Source: Paludisphaera borealis (GTDB lineage Bacteria > Planctomycetota > Planctomycetia > Isosphaerales > Isosphaeraceae). From it: a stretch of DNA of 64,000 nt. This document shows, piece by piece, positions 1-7,170 of the stretch. Every line of letters starts with the position of its first letter. Positions within the stretch are counted from its first letter, which is position 1. The stretch is from positions 6,262,001-6,326,000 of the forward strand of contig NZ_CP019082.1 of the NCBI RefSeq assembly GCF_001956985.1. Reading direction: 5' to 3'. Made by a program: the position numbers and the translations under genes. The notes beneath the pieces were generated by a model that had not been told where the DNA came from, did no database searches, and saw only the letters and a program-made list of their open reading frames with translations.

Positions 1-111
1 GTTTGCGAATTCTCCGCCAAGGGCCGACGTTCCGGCCGCTCCTGAGTACATAATGAAAGAGAGGACGGCCGACGCGACGCACAGCCAGCGACGGCGGGGC
101 AGGGGGTTCAT
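1..111 (-). CDS. N-terminus of a secreted protein (partial, runs off the left edge)
   Basis: Only the first 37 codons lie in the window, read leftward from an ATG at 111-109 and open to base 1. They encode a classical export signal: MNPLPRRRW, then a hydrophobic stretch (CVASAVLSFIMYSG) and small residues before a likely cleavage site. The start is fixed by a strong Shine-Dalgarno sequence: on the minus strand AAAGGAG lies about nine bases before the ATG. The gene is divergent from the secreted protein at 273, so 112-272 must hold two promoters. Nothing of the mature protein can be judged, so no function is offered. The signal peptide and ribosome site together make a real gene likely despite the short length. 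Confidence 0.7.
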   Translation of the reverse strand, partial: MNPLPRRRWLCVASAVLSFIMYSGAAGTSALGGEFAN

Positions 112-235
112 CGATGGTGCTCCTTTCGCGGATCAGGTGGAATCGAACGACGATCGGACGCGCATTGCGGGCGTCCGCCGAGCGTCCCAGCGTACCATTC
201 CCGGCCGACGCCTCGACGGGGGTAGCGGCGAAAGC

Positions 236-265
236 TTGTCGCGCGCGAAAACCACCTCGTACAAT
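236..265 (+). promoter_or_regulatory. Probable sigma-70-type promoter with almost no leader
   Basis: TTGTCG (236-241), an 18-base spacer and TACAAT (260-265) match the -35/-10 pattern. The ATG of the next gene follows seven bases after the -10 box, so transcription would begin at or next to the start codon. No Shine-Dalgarno sequence is visible before that ATG, which is consistent with a leaderless message. Confidence 0.4.
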
Positions 266-272
266 CACACTC

Positions 273-2147
273 ATGAACGCCAACCGCGCCGCACAGACTG
301 GTTTGGGGACCATCGGAACGGCCGCCGTCGCCTTGGCCGCGGCCTGGCTCGTCGTGCAAGGCCCTTCGCGGGCCGCGGCCGACGAGCCGAAACGCGTCGA
401 GCGACTGGAGCAGGAGGGCGGTCCGCCGCTGGAGGGACGCCTGCTGCTCGACCCACGCGCGGGATTTCGATTCCAGGCTTCAAGCGAGCCGGCGACGTCG
501 AGCCGCCCCGTTGAGGCCGGGCGGGTGATCGACTTCGCCGACAGGGAGCCTTCGGCGTCGTCCATCCCGCCGTTGTTCCAGGCCCGGATCGGTGAATCGG
601 CGCGGATCTCGGGGATGCTGCGGCGGGTGGCCGAGAACGGGCTGCAGATTTCGGTCCCCTGGCAGGCTCAGGCGATCGAACTGCGGCGGCCCGGCGTGCA
701 ATCGCTGGTGCAGCGGATCGGCGAGGCCCGCGTCCTCGTCGACTCGTTCGACAAACTCGACGGCGCGACGTGGGCGGTCGGCGGCACGCCCGAGATCGTC
801 GCCGACGCGGGCCCCGCGCCGGCCGACCGGGCGCTGCGGTTGCCTCCGGGGGGGGCGTCGATCGAGCGCCGATTCGAGGAGGCGCTGGGCGCCGGGCGGA
901 TCGACCTGACGTTCCGCGACGACGGCAAGATTCATCCCGATCAGCAATGGACGCTCGTCCTGACGCTCCGCGAGCCGACCGGCCCGGCGAACATCCGGAT
1001 CGTCCTGGGATGGTCCGAAGACAGTCTGGCGGTCGAGTCGCCGGCGGGCCCGGCGCTCGCCGTGCAGCGGCTGGCTCGGGCCGAGGGCTGGCGCCGGCTG
1101 GCCGTCCGGTTCGACGCCGACCGCACCGAGATCGCGGTCGACGGCAAGGAGCTGGCGCACGGCAAGGGGCCGCCGGGACCGCTCGAATCGATCCGCATCG
1201 CCTCGTCGGGCCCTCCGTCCGAGAACGCCGGGCCAGGGGGGATCATCGGCGAGATCCAGGTGGCCCGGTTCGCCCAGCCGCCGTCGAGCCTGGAGATCGA
1301 CCCCACGCAGGACGAGGCCCGCCTGGTCGTCGGCGACCAGCTTTTCGGCGCGATCCGCCAGGGCGATTCGGACCGCGTCGAGATGACCGTCGACGACCGC
1401 CCGGTCGTGCTCGATTGGAGCGACCTGGCCGGCGTCTTCCTGCGACGCACTCCCGCCGAGGGCGCGCCCGTGCAAGGCGCGCTGGCCCGGGTGGAGTGGC
1501 GCGTGTCGGCCGGCGACCCCACGCGGGATTTCGACTTCGCCGAGGGGGCGGTGTCGGCTCTTTCGGATTCGACGCTGACCCTGGCCACGCCGTTCGCCGG
1601 CACGCTTCAGATTCCCCGCGATCGGCTGATTCGGCTCCGCGTTCTGGAGCCCGGCTGGCGACTTGTGATCGACCCCGCCTCCCATCACCTGGGCAACGAG
1701 ATCGAACCCCGGCTCGATCCTCCGCTCCCCGAGGGAAGCGTACTGGAGCGGTCGTTCGAGCTGCCGAACGGGCTCGACGGGCCGAAATTCCTGGCGCTCG
1801 ACGTGATCCTGGTCGTGGGCGAAACGCCGGGCCTGCCGTTTTCGGACTTCGTCCGGCGCGGCGAGTTGAAGACCTTCGTCGAGATCAACGGCGTCCGCTT
1901 CGATTATCTGAACCGCTTCGTCCACACGGCCAACGAGACGCCGGAGCGAATTCGAATCCCGATCCGCGCGGACCTTCTCAAGCCGGGCAAGAACCAGCTT
2001 CGGATCGTGCAGACGGGCCTTGCCAAACTCCCGACGGAGTACGACGACCTGGGAATCCTTGGCGTCGCCGTCGAGGTCGCCGACCCGAACGGCCGCCCCG
2101 GCGTCGAGGAACTCCCCAAAGAACCAGTCGCCGCGCCGACTCCCTGA
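273..2147 (+). CDS. Secreted hypothetical protein with a LamG/concanavalin-like middle
   Basis: Predicted length is 624 aa. I start at ATG 273 rather than the longer reading from 114 because the 273 start gives a proper signal peptide: a short polar head, a hydrophobic core (VALAAAWLVV) and AAA before the mature protein near residue 37. The middle (about residues 140-300) has the strand-rich pattern of a LamG or concanavalin-like fold, with phrases such as VDGKELAHG. Near residue 350 is VVGDQLFGAI, a pattern I associate with planctomycete envelope proteins. The C-terminal 150 residues look like another beta-sandwich. No catalytic motif is visible. The next gene, a diadenylate cyclase, starts 20 bases downstream on the same strand, so the two are probably co-transcribed. 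The family was not recognised; the role is unknown. Confidence 0.75.
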   Translation: MNANRAAQTGLGTIGTAAVALAAAWLVVQGPSRAAADEPKRVERLEQEGGPPLEGRLLLDPRAGFRFQASSEPATSSRPVEAGRVIDFADREPSASSIPPLFQARIGESARISGMLRRVAENGLQISVPWQAQAIELRRPGVQSLVQRIGEARVLVDSFDKLDGATWAVGGTPEIVADAGPAPADRALRLPPGGASIERRFEEALGAGRIDLTFRDDGKIHPDQQWTLVLTLREPTGPANIRIVLGWSEDSLAVESPAGPALAVQRLARAEGWRRLAVRFDADRTEIAVDGKELAHGKGPPGPLESIRIASSGPPSENAGPGGIIGEIQVARFAQPPSSLEIDPTQDEARLVVGDQLFGAIRQGDSDRVEMTVDDRPVVLDWSDLAGVFLRRTPAEGAPVQGALARVEWRVSAGDPTRDFDFAEGAVSALSDSTLTLATPFAGTLQIPRDRLIRLRVLEPGWRLVIDPASHHLGNEIEPRLDPPLPEGSVLERSFELPNGLDGPKFLALDVILVVGETPGLPFSDFVRRGELKTFVEINGVRFDYLNRFVHTANETPERIRIPIRADLLKPGKNQLRIVQTGLAKLPTEYDDLGILGVAVEVADPNGRPGVEELPKEPVAAPTP

Positions 2148-2167
2148 CGAATCGACGATGAATACTT

Positions 2168-3067
2168 ATGAAGCTGCTCACCCGTAGTCTGGTTCGACAC
2201 GCCCACGCGATCGCCCGCGAGGTCGGCGCGCGCGTGGTCCTGCTTCACGCCGACGTCGTCGAGGAAGACGCCGACCTCAACGCCCTGATCGAGGACGTCA
2301 ACTTCCGGATCATCCTGGTCTCGCGGCGATGCGGGTTCAGGCCTCCCGACGACTACAAGGACACCTGTCACGTCGTCCAGCTTCCCGACATCGCCATGAC
2401 CCGCGCGGGGCAGGTGAAGGTGGCCACCCTGGTCGCCGCCGCCGAGAGCCTCGTCCACGCCGGCGACCGCATTCTCTGCCTCACGGGCGTCGACCGGTCG
2501 GGCTCGCTCGACACGATCATGGTTCTCGACATGGGGACCGAGATCGAGATGTTCTCGGCGGGCGCGGCCGACCCGTTGCCCCCGGACGTCAGCCCGCCGG
2601 TCTTCGAGCGCGTCCTGAACGTCGCCAGCGAACTCGGCGTGGAAGGCCGCGAAGGGCGTCCCGTCGGCGCGCTGTTCGTGGTGGGAGACTGCGAGCGGGT
2701 GCTGGCTCAGAGCCATCAGCTCGTCTTCAACCCGTTCCACGGCTACCCCGAAGAGCAGCGGAACATCCTCGACCCTCGGCTCGAAGAGACGATCAAGGAG
2801 TATTCGGCGATCGACGGCGCGTACGTGATCCGAGGCGACGGCGTCGTTCTTTGCGCCGCGCGGTATCTCGCGCCGCGCGGCAAGCTCGAAGAACCGCTCT
2901 CCCAGGGCCTCGGCACCCGGCACGAGGCCGGCGCGACGATTACCGTGACCACCGAGGCGATCGCCGTCTGCGTCTCGCAGTCGACCGGCACCGTCTCGAT
3001 CTTCAAGCGAGGCCGGCTGATCCTCGACATCCAGAAGCCCCGGGGCCGGAACCCCGACGGACTCTGA
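2168..3067 (+). CDS. Diadenylate cyclase of the DisA_N/DacZ type (c-di-AMP synthesis)
   Basis: This 299-aa protein should condense two ATP into cyclic di-AMP, a second messenger. The C-terminal half carries the two DAC signatures: DGA at residues 216-218 in IDGAYVIRGDG, and GTRH at 249-252 in GLGTRHEAGA. The fourth motif position, usually Arg (GTRHR), is Glu here, as may occur in divergent branches. The N-terminal ~160 residues resemble the pyruvate-kinase C-terminal-like alpha/beta domain that accompanies DAC in archaeal DacZ enzymes, not the coiled-coil or helix-hairpin-helix architecture of DisA and not the membrane segments of CdaA. The protein is therefore predicted to be soluble. It follows a secreted protein gene by 20 bases. 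A hairpin repeat begins three bases after the stop codon and probably ends transcription. Confidence 0.8.
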   Translation: MKLLTRSLVRHAHAIAREVGARVVLLHADVVEEDADLNALIEDVNFRIILVSRRCGFRPPDDYKDTCHVVQLPDIAMTRAGQVKVATLVAAAESLVHAGDRILCLTGVDRSGSLDTIMVLDMGTEIEMFSAGAADPLPPDVSPPVFERVLNVASELGVEGREGRPVGALFVVGDCERVLAQSHQLVFNPFHGYPEEQRNILDPRLEETIKEYSAIDGAYVIRGDGVVLCAARYLAPRGKLEEPLSQGLGTRHEAGATITVTTEAIAVCVSQSTGTVSIFKRGRLILDIQKPRGRNPDGL

Positions 3068-3070
3068 GAA

Positions 3071-3149
3071 ATACAAGCCCGAAGCGCCAGCGAGTGCATC
3101 CCCCGCCGGCCATCCGTACCATGCACTCGCCGGCGCTTCGGGCTTGTAT
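3071..3149. repeat. Long hairpin repeat, copy 1 (between convergent genes)
   Basis: Two 29-base arms, 3071-3099 and 3121-3149, are inverted copies with a single mismatch (core GCCCGAAGCGCC / GGCGCTTCGGGC) around a 21-base loop. The element starts three bases after the diadenylate cyclase stop and ends 12 bases before the DUF1641 stop on the other strand, so it is well placed to end transcription from both sides. It is one of five related copies in this window (others near 10.8, 13.2, 17.9 and 36.1 kb). Confidence 0.9.
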
Positions 3150-3160
3150 CAAGGGTTGCT

Positions 3161-3637
3161 TCAGTCCTTCCCCTGGCCCGCGGCCAGGCTCTTGCCCAGG
3201 GACCTCAGCAAGGTAATCAGCGCGAAGTGGCCGCGTCGAACGTCTTTGTCCCAGGTGAAATCTCTGATCAATCTCCAGAGACTCGGCCGTTCGGGTTGTT
3301 GCGTCATCAGCTTCAGGGCCGTCGGGACCGCCCGGGTGCAGGTTGCGAGCGCCTCGGGCTCGATCGCCCCCAACATGTTGATCATGACGATCAGGCTGCG
3401 GACGCCCCGGATCGATTCCGGAGAGTTGGCGGCCTCCACGAGGATCTCAAGGACCTTGTCTCTCGATCCCACCGCGCCACGCATCAGATCGAGGGCGCCG
3501 CGATCATGCAGACCTTGCAGCAGTTCCAAGGCGGACAGCAACGCCTCCGCGTGTTCCGCCGGAGCATTCTGGAGTCGAGACTGGAGTTCGGCCCGAGGGT
3601 CGCGAGGAGGCGAATTCAATAGAATCGGTTGAGCCAT
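3161..3637 (-). CDS. DUF1641 family protein, formate dehydrogenase-associated
   Basis: Predicted length is 158 aa, helix-rich and soluble. The sequence (GALDLMRGAVGSRDKVLEILVEAANSPE split by short loops, then IVMINMLGAI) fits DUF1641, a small family found beside formate dehydrogenase alpha subunits, as with yrhD and yrhE in Bacillus. I use ATG 3637 because AAGGAG sits just before it, overlapping the end of the upstream dehydrogenase gene, whose stop codon lies only five bases away. The two genes are therefore translationally close and surely co-transcribed. The biochemical role of DUF1641 is not known; an assembly or accessory role is inferred from context only. The stop is followed by the hairpin repeat at 3071-3149. 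Confidence 0.8.
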   Translation of the reverse strand: MAQPILLNSPPRDPRAELQSRLQNAPAEHAEALLSALELLQGLHDRGALDLMRGAVGSRDKVLEILVEAANSPESIRGVRSLIVMINMLGAIEPEALATCTRAVPTALKLMTQQPERPSLWRLIRDFTWDKDVRRGHFALITLLRSLGKSLAAGQGKD

Positions 3638-3642
3638 CGCGT

Positions 3643-6600
3643 TCACTCCTTGTTCGGTCCGAGTTGAATCTGAACCAAGGGGATTCCGGGAATGGAATAG
3701 TCCGGCCGACTCCATTTCCGTTCGACCTCGACGCCTTGCTGCGGCGTCGGGTTGCCGAAGCGAAAGTTCCCCCGAGGCATCGGGCTCTCGTCCAGCTCCG
3801 GCAGCACCCGCATTCGCACGGCGGCTTCCTTGTAGGCGGGGGTGTTCGTCACGGCGTCGGTGTGGCTCCCGATCAACCGATTCACGGGCGATTCCGTCGA
3901 GTTCATCGGCATATAAAGCTGCTTTCCGTGGACGCGATCCGTCACCAGGGCTCGCAGCCGCACATGCCCGTAGCGCGAGATCAATTCCACGCGCGTTCCG
4001 CTCTGAACGCCTCGCTCCTGGGCCAGCTCGGGAGAGACCTCGACGAACACGTCGGGGGTGTTCCGCCGGATTCCCTCGACGCGGTACGTCAGGTTCCCCT
4101 CATGGAAGTGTTCGAGCAGGCGGCCGTTGTTCAGGTGCAGGTCGTATTCCTCGTCGGGTTGATCGACCGGTTCGGTCCAGGACAGGGGAAACAGCCTGGC
4201 CTTGCCGTCGGGAAAGGCGAACTTCTCGGTGTAGAGCAGCGGTTGATCGCCGCCGTCGGCGGCGACGGGCCATTGCAGCGAATTGTAGCCTTCGAGTCGA
4301 CCATAGGAGACGCCGGCGAAAAGCGGGGTCAGCGACGCGACTTCGTCCATGATCTCGGAAGGATGTTCATAACTCCAGTTCGCACCGAGGTGGTTCGCCA
4401 CGTCGCGAATGATCCGCCAGTCGGGCCGGCTCCCCGGGAGGGGGTCGAACACCTGGTACAGCCGCTGAATCCGCCTCTCCGTGCTGGTGAAGGTCCCCTC
4501 CTTCTCCAGACTCGGAGCCGCGGGAAGCACGACGTCGGCGAAGCGGCACGTCTCGCTGAAGAAGATGTCCTGGACGACGAAGAATTCGAGCTTGGCGAAA
4601 GCGTCCTGGACGTAGTTGGTGTTGGCGTCGACCAGGCTCATTTCCTCGCCGAAAATGTAGAGCGCCTTGAGCCTGCCGTCTTGAATCGCGTCAACCATCT
4701 CATGGTTGTCGAGGCCCTTGGTGGTCGGCAGCTTGACGCCCCATCCGGCCTCGAACCGCGCCCGAACTTCGGGGTCGTCGACGTGCTGATAGCCCGGAAG
4801 ATTGTTGGGCATGGCGCCGTGGTCGCTGGCCCCTTGCACGTTGTTGTGTCCGCGCAACGGATAAGCGCCTGTTCCCGGCCGCATATAATTGCCGGTGATG
4901 AGCAGCAGGTTCGAGATCGCCGTCGACGTATCGGAGCCCATCGAGTGCTGCGTCACACCCATCGCCCAGAGGATGCAGACGTCGGGCGCGTCCGCGATCA
5001 TGTGAGCGACCTTCTTCAAGGTCTCCGCAGCCAGTCCGCAATACCGTTCGGCGGCTTCGAGCGTGAAGGGTTCGAGGCTCGCGCGGTAGGCCTCCAGCCC
5101 GTTGACCCACCGGTCGAGAAACGCCGTCTTCGCCAATCCCTGGTCGAGGAGGTAGCGGCTGATCGCGGACAGCCAGACGAGATCGGTGCCGGGACGGGGC
5201 CGGAGGAAGACGTCGGCCCGGCGCGCCATTTCATGCTCGCGGATGTCCGCGACGATGAGCTTCTGGCCGTGAAGCTTGTGGGCCCGCTTGACTCGGGTGG
5301 CGAGCACGGGGTGGCTCTCCGCCGTGTTGCTGCCGACGATCAGGACGAGGTCGGCCTTGGCGATATCGGTCATCGAACCCGAGTCGCCGCCGTAGCCGAC
5401 GGTCCGGAACAAGCCCACCGTCGCGGGCGCCTGGCAGTATCGCGAGCAGTTGTCGATGTTGTTCGTGCCGACGACCGCGCGCGCCAGCTTCTGCATCAGA
5501 TAGCTCTCCTCGTTCGTGCACTTGGACGAGGAGATGAAGGCCAGGGCGTCGGGACCGTCCTGGGCCTTGATCTCCGAGAGTCGGCGGGCGACCAATCCCA
5601 GGGCCTCATCCCAACTCGCCTCTCGGAAGGCGTCGCCCTCGCGGATGAGCGGCTTGGTCAGGCGATCCTGGCTGTTGACGAAGTCCCAGGCGAATTTTCC
5701 TTTGACGCACGTCGAGATTCCGTTGGTCGGTCCCTGTTCCGGCTCGACTTTCAGGATATGTCGATCTTTCGTCCAGACGTCGAAGCTGCAACCGACTCCG
5801 CAATACGTGCAGACGGTTTTCGTTCGGCGGACGCGCGACTCCCGCATCGCCGCCTCCGCCTCGGACGCTTTGAGGATCGCGCCGTAGCCCGCCTCGGGTT
5901 CGACGGCCTTCACCATCTCGATCATGCCGTCGAGCGTCGATTTCGGCAGATCCGTGAAAAAGCCGGCATGCCCGAGCATGGACTTTTCCATCAGGGCGTT
6001 GCACGGGCAGACCGTGACGCAGTGGCCGCAAGAGACGCAGCTCGACTCGCCGATCATCGAGCCGCCGTCCCACAAAACGCGGGGATGCGCGTCTTCCCAT
6101 CGGATCGAGAGCGTTTCGTTCACTTGCACATCCTGGCATGCCTCGACGCACCGCCCGCAAAGGATGCACTGGTCGGGATCGTATCGATAAAAGGGATTCG
6201 TGTTGTCGACTTGAAAAGGTTTCGTCTTAAAAGGAATTTTCTGATGCTCGACAGCCAGCAGTTTCGTCGTGTTGTGGACGGTGCAATTGCCGTTATTATT
6301 ATCACATACGGTGCAATAAAGCAGATGATTGCCGAGAATGCGGTCGAACGCCTCCCGCCGCGCAGCGGCCGCCGCGGGTGTAGTGGTTACGACTTCCATG
6401 CCCTCGCCGACCTCGACGGCGCAGGCCCTGACCAGCTTTCCGTCCACCTGGACCATGCAGGTGTCGCACGTCTGAATCGGTCCAAGCTGGGGGTGGTAAC
6501 AGACGGAGGGGAGCTGGATTCCGGCCGAGAGGATGACGTCGATCAGACGGTCGCCGACGTTGGCGTTCCGGACTGATCCGTCGAGGGTCATCTTGCTCAT
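3643..6600 (-). CDS. fdhF: Formate dehydrogenase-type molybdopterin oxidoreductase, alpha subunit
   Basis: Predicted length is 985 aa, starting at ATG 6600 behind GAGAGG; the longer reading from 6654 adds an unlikely leader. Domains in order are a 2Fe-2S ferredoxin-like region (Cys 34, 45, 48, 60), an NADH-dehydrogenase-G-like region with YCTVC, two 4Fe-4S motifs (CILCGRC and CVSCGHC), a further 4Fe-4S site (CTYCGVGC), then the bis-MGD molybdopterin domain and its C-terminal dinucleotide-binding domain. This matches the YrhE/YjgC class of cytosolic formate dehydrogenases. The metal ligand is Cys389 (TGC, so not selenocysteine). The residue after it, His in classical enzymes, is Gln here (RYCQAPATVGL), so the substrate could differ. 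No electron-accepting diaphorase subunits or FdhD-type maturation gene occur in the window. The DUF1641 gene follows at five bases. Confidence 0.85.
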   Translation of the reverse strand: MSKMTLDGSVRNANVGDRLIDVILSAGIQLPSVCYHPQLGPIQTCDTCMVQVDGKLVRACAVEVGEGMEVVTTTPAAAAARREAFDRILGNHLLYCTVCDNNNGNCTVHNTTKLLAVEHQKIPFKTKPFQVDNTNPFYRYDPDQCILCGRCVEACQDVQVNETLSIRWEDAHPRVLWDGGSMIGESSCVSCGHCVTVCPCNALMEKSMLGHAGFFTDLPKSTLDGMIEMVKAVEPEAGYGAILKASEAEAAMRESRVRRTKTVCTYCGVGCSFDVWTKDRHILKVEPEQGPTNGISTCVKGKFAWDFVNSQDRLTKPLIREGDAFREASWDEALGLVARRLSEIKAQDGPDALAFISSSKCTNEESYLMQKLARAVVGTNNIDNCSRYCQAPATVGLFRTVGYGGDSGSMTDIAKADLVLIVGSNTAESHPVLATRVKRAHKLHGQKLIVADIREHEMARRADVFLRPRPGTDLVWLSAISRYLLDQGLAKTAFLDRWVNGLEAYRASLEPFTLEAAERYCGLAAETLKKVAHMIADAPDVCILWAMGVTQHSMGSDTSTAISNLLLITGNYMRPGTGAYPLRGHNNVQGASDHGAMPNNLPGYQHVDDPEVRARFEAGWGVKLPTTKGLDNHEMVDAIQDGRLKALYIFGEEMSLVDANTNYVQDAFAKLEFFVVQDIFFSETCRFADVVLPAAPSLEKEGTFTSTERRIQRLYQVFDPLPGSRPDWRIIRDVANHLGANWSYEHPSEIMDEVASLTPLFAGVSYGRLEGYNSLQWPVAADGGDQPLLYTEKFAFPDGKARLFPLSWTEPVDQPDEEYDLHLNNGRLLEHFHEGNLTYRVEGIRRNTPDVFVEVSPELAQERGVQSGTRVELISRYGHVRLRALVTDRVHGKQLYMPMNSTESPVNRLIGSHTDAVTNTPAYKEAAVRMRVLPELDESPMPRGNFRFGNPTPQQGVEVERKWSRPDYSIPGIPLVQIQLGPNKE

Positions 6601-7170
6601 GGTCGACCTCTCATAGCAATGGGCGTTCACGCTGCTTCGCGAGGGATTCTTCACTTGACGAGCGGGGGCCGCGGCCGAATTTCCAAGTGGCCATGGGATC
6701 GAGCGACCACGGAGGCGCTACGCCGGCTCCGCCTCATCAGCATCATCTGTTGTATTCTACGCGGCGGCGGCGATCATCTAAAGCGGTTTGCGTTTGGGCT
6801 GCACCCGTAGGGGTGCCCCTTGCAGGCTGGGCGCCCGATCGGCGACGGCGACTGCGGCGACCATCGCGATTCGGGCGCCCACAAGGGACGCCCCTACAGG
6901 GATACGGCGGCGGCGATCCTAAAGTGGTCTGCGTTTGGGCTGCACACGTAGGGGCGTCCCTTGTGGGCGCCGATCGGCGTCGGCGACTGCGGCGACCACC
7001 GCGATTCGGGCACCCACGAGGGACGCCCCTACAGGGATGCGGTCTTCCGGCCGCGCCGGGTGTGCGCAACTCGTAGGGGAATCGCTCCAGGATTCGATGA
7101 CCCGAGCGGACATGCGGCAGTCGACAGGCATGGATACTTTAGCCAAACGCCGCCCGTCCCCCCAGGGGGG
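6601..7170. other. 570-bp gene-free region holding a tandem repeat
   Basis: No ORF here has a signal of coding. The region separates the starts of the dehydrogenase gene (minus) from the end of the amidohydrolase gene (minus). Its middle is the two-unit repeat described at 6762-7042. At 7158-7170, abutting the amidohydrolase stop codon, six C and six G flank one A, which may act as a short terminator stem. Confidence 0.6.
6762..7042. repeat. Two tandem copies of a ~140-bp repeat with internal inverted arms
   Basis: Unit 1 (about 6762-6904) and unit 2 (about 6905-7042) share the run CGGCGGCGGCGATC, then GCGTTTGGGCTGCAC, then GGCGACTGCGGCGACCA and CGCGATTCGGGC. Inside each unit the ends are inverted relatives: GTAGGGGCGTCCCTTG at the left and CAAGGGACGCCCCTAC (or CGAGGGACGCCCCTAC) at the right, so each unit can fold into a long stem. 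It is typical of dispersed planctomycete intergenic elements and has no coding potential. Confidence 0.85.

Noticed and set aside
3068-3216. Coding continuation with the peptide SLALRACI
   Set aside because: This peptide is the translation of the hairpin repeat and recurs wherever a copy lies; it is not a gene.
3664-6576. 970-residue plus-strand reading frame
   Set aside because: Antisense to the formate dehydrogenase gene; high GC leaves the complementary frame open. The protein has no recognisable domain, while the minus strand encodes complete cofactor motifs.
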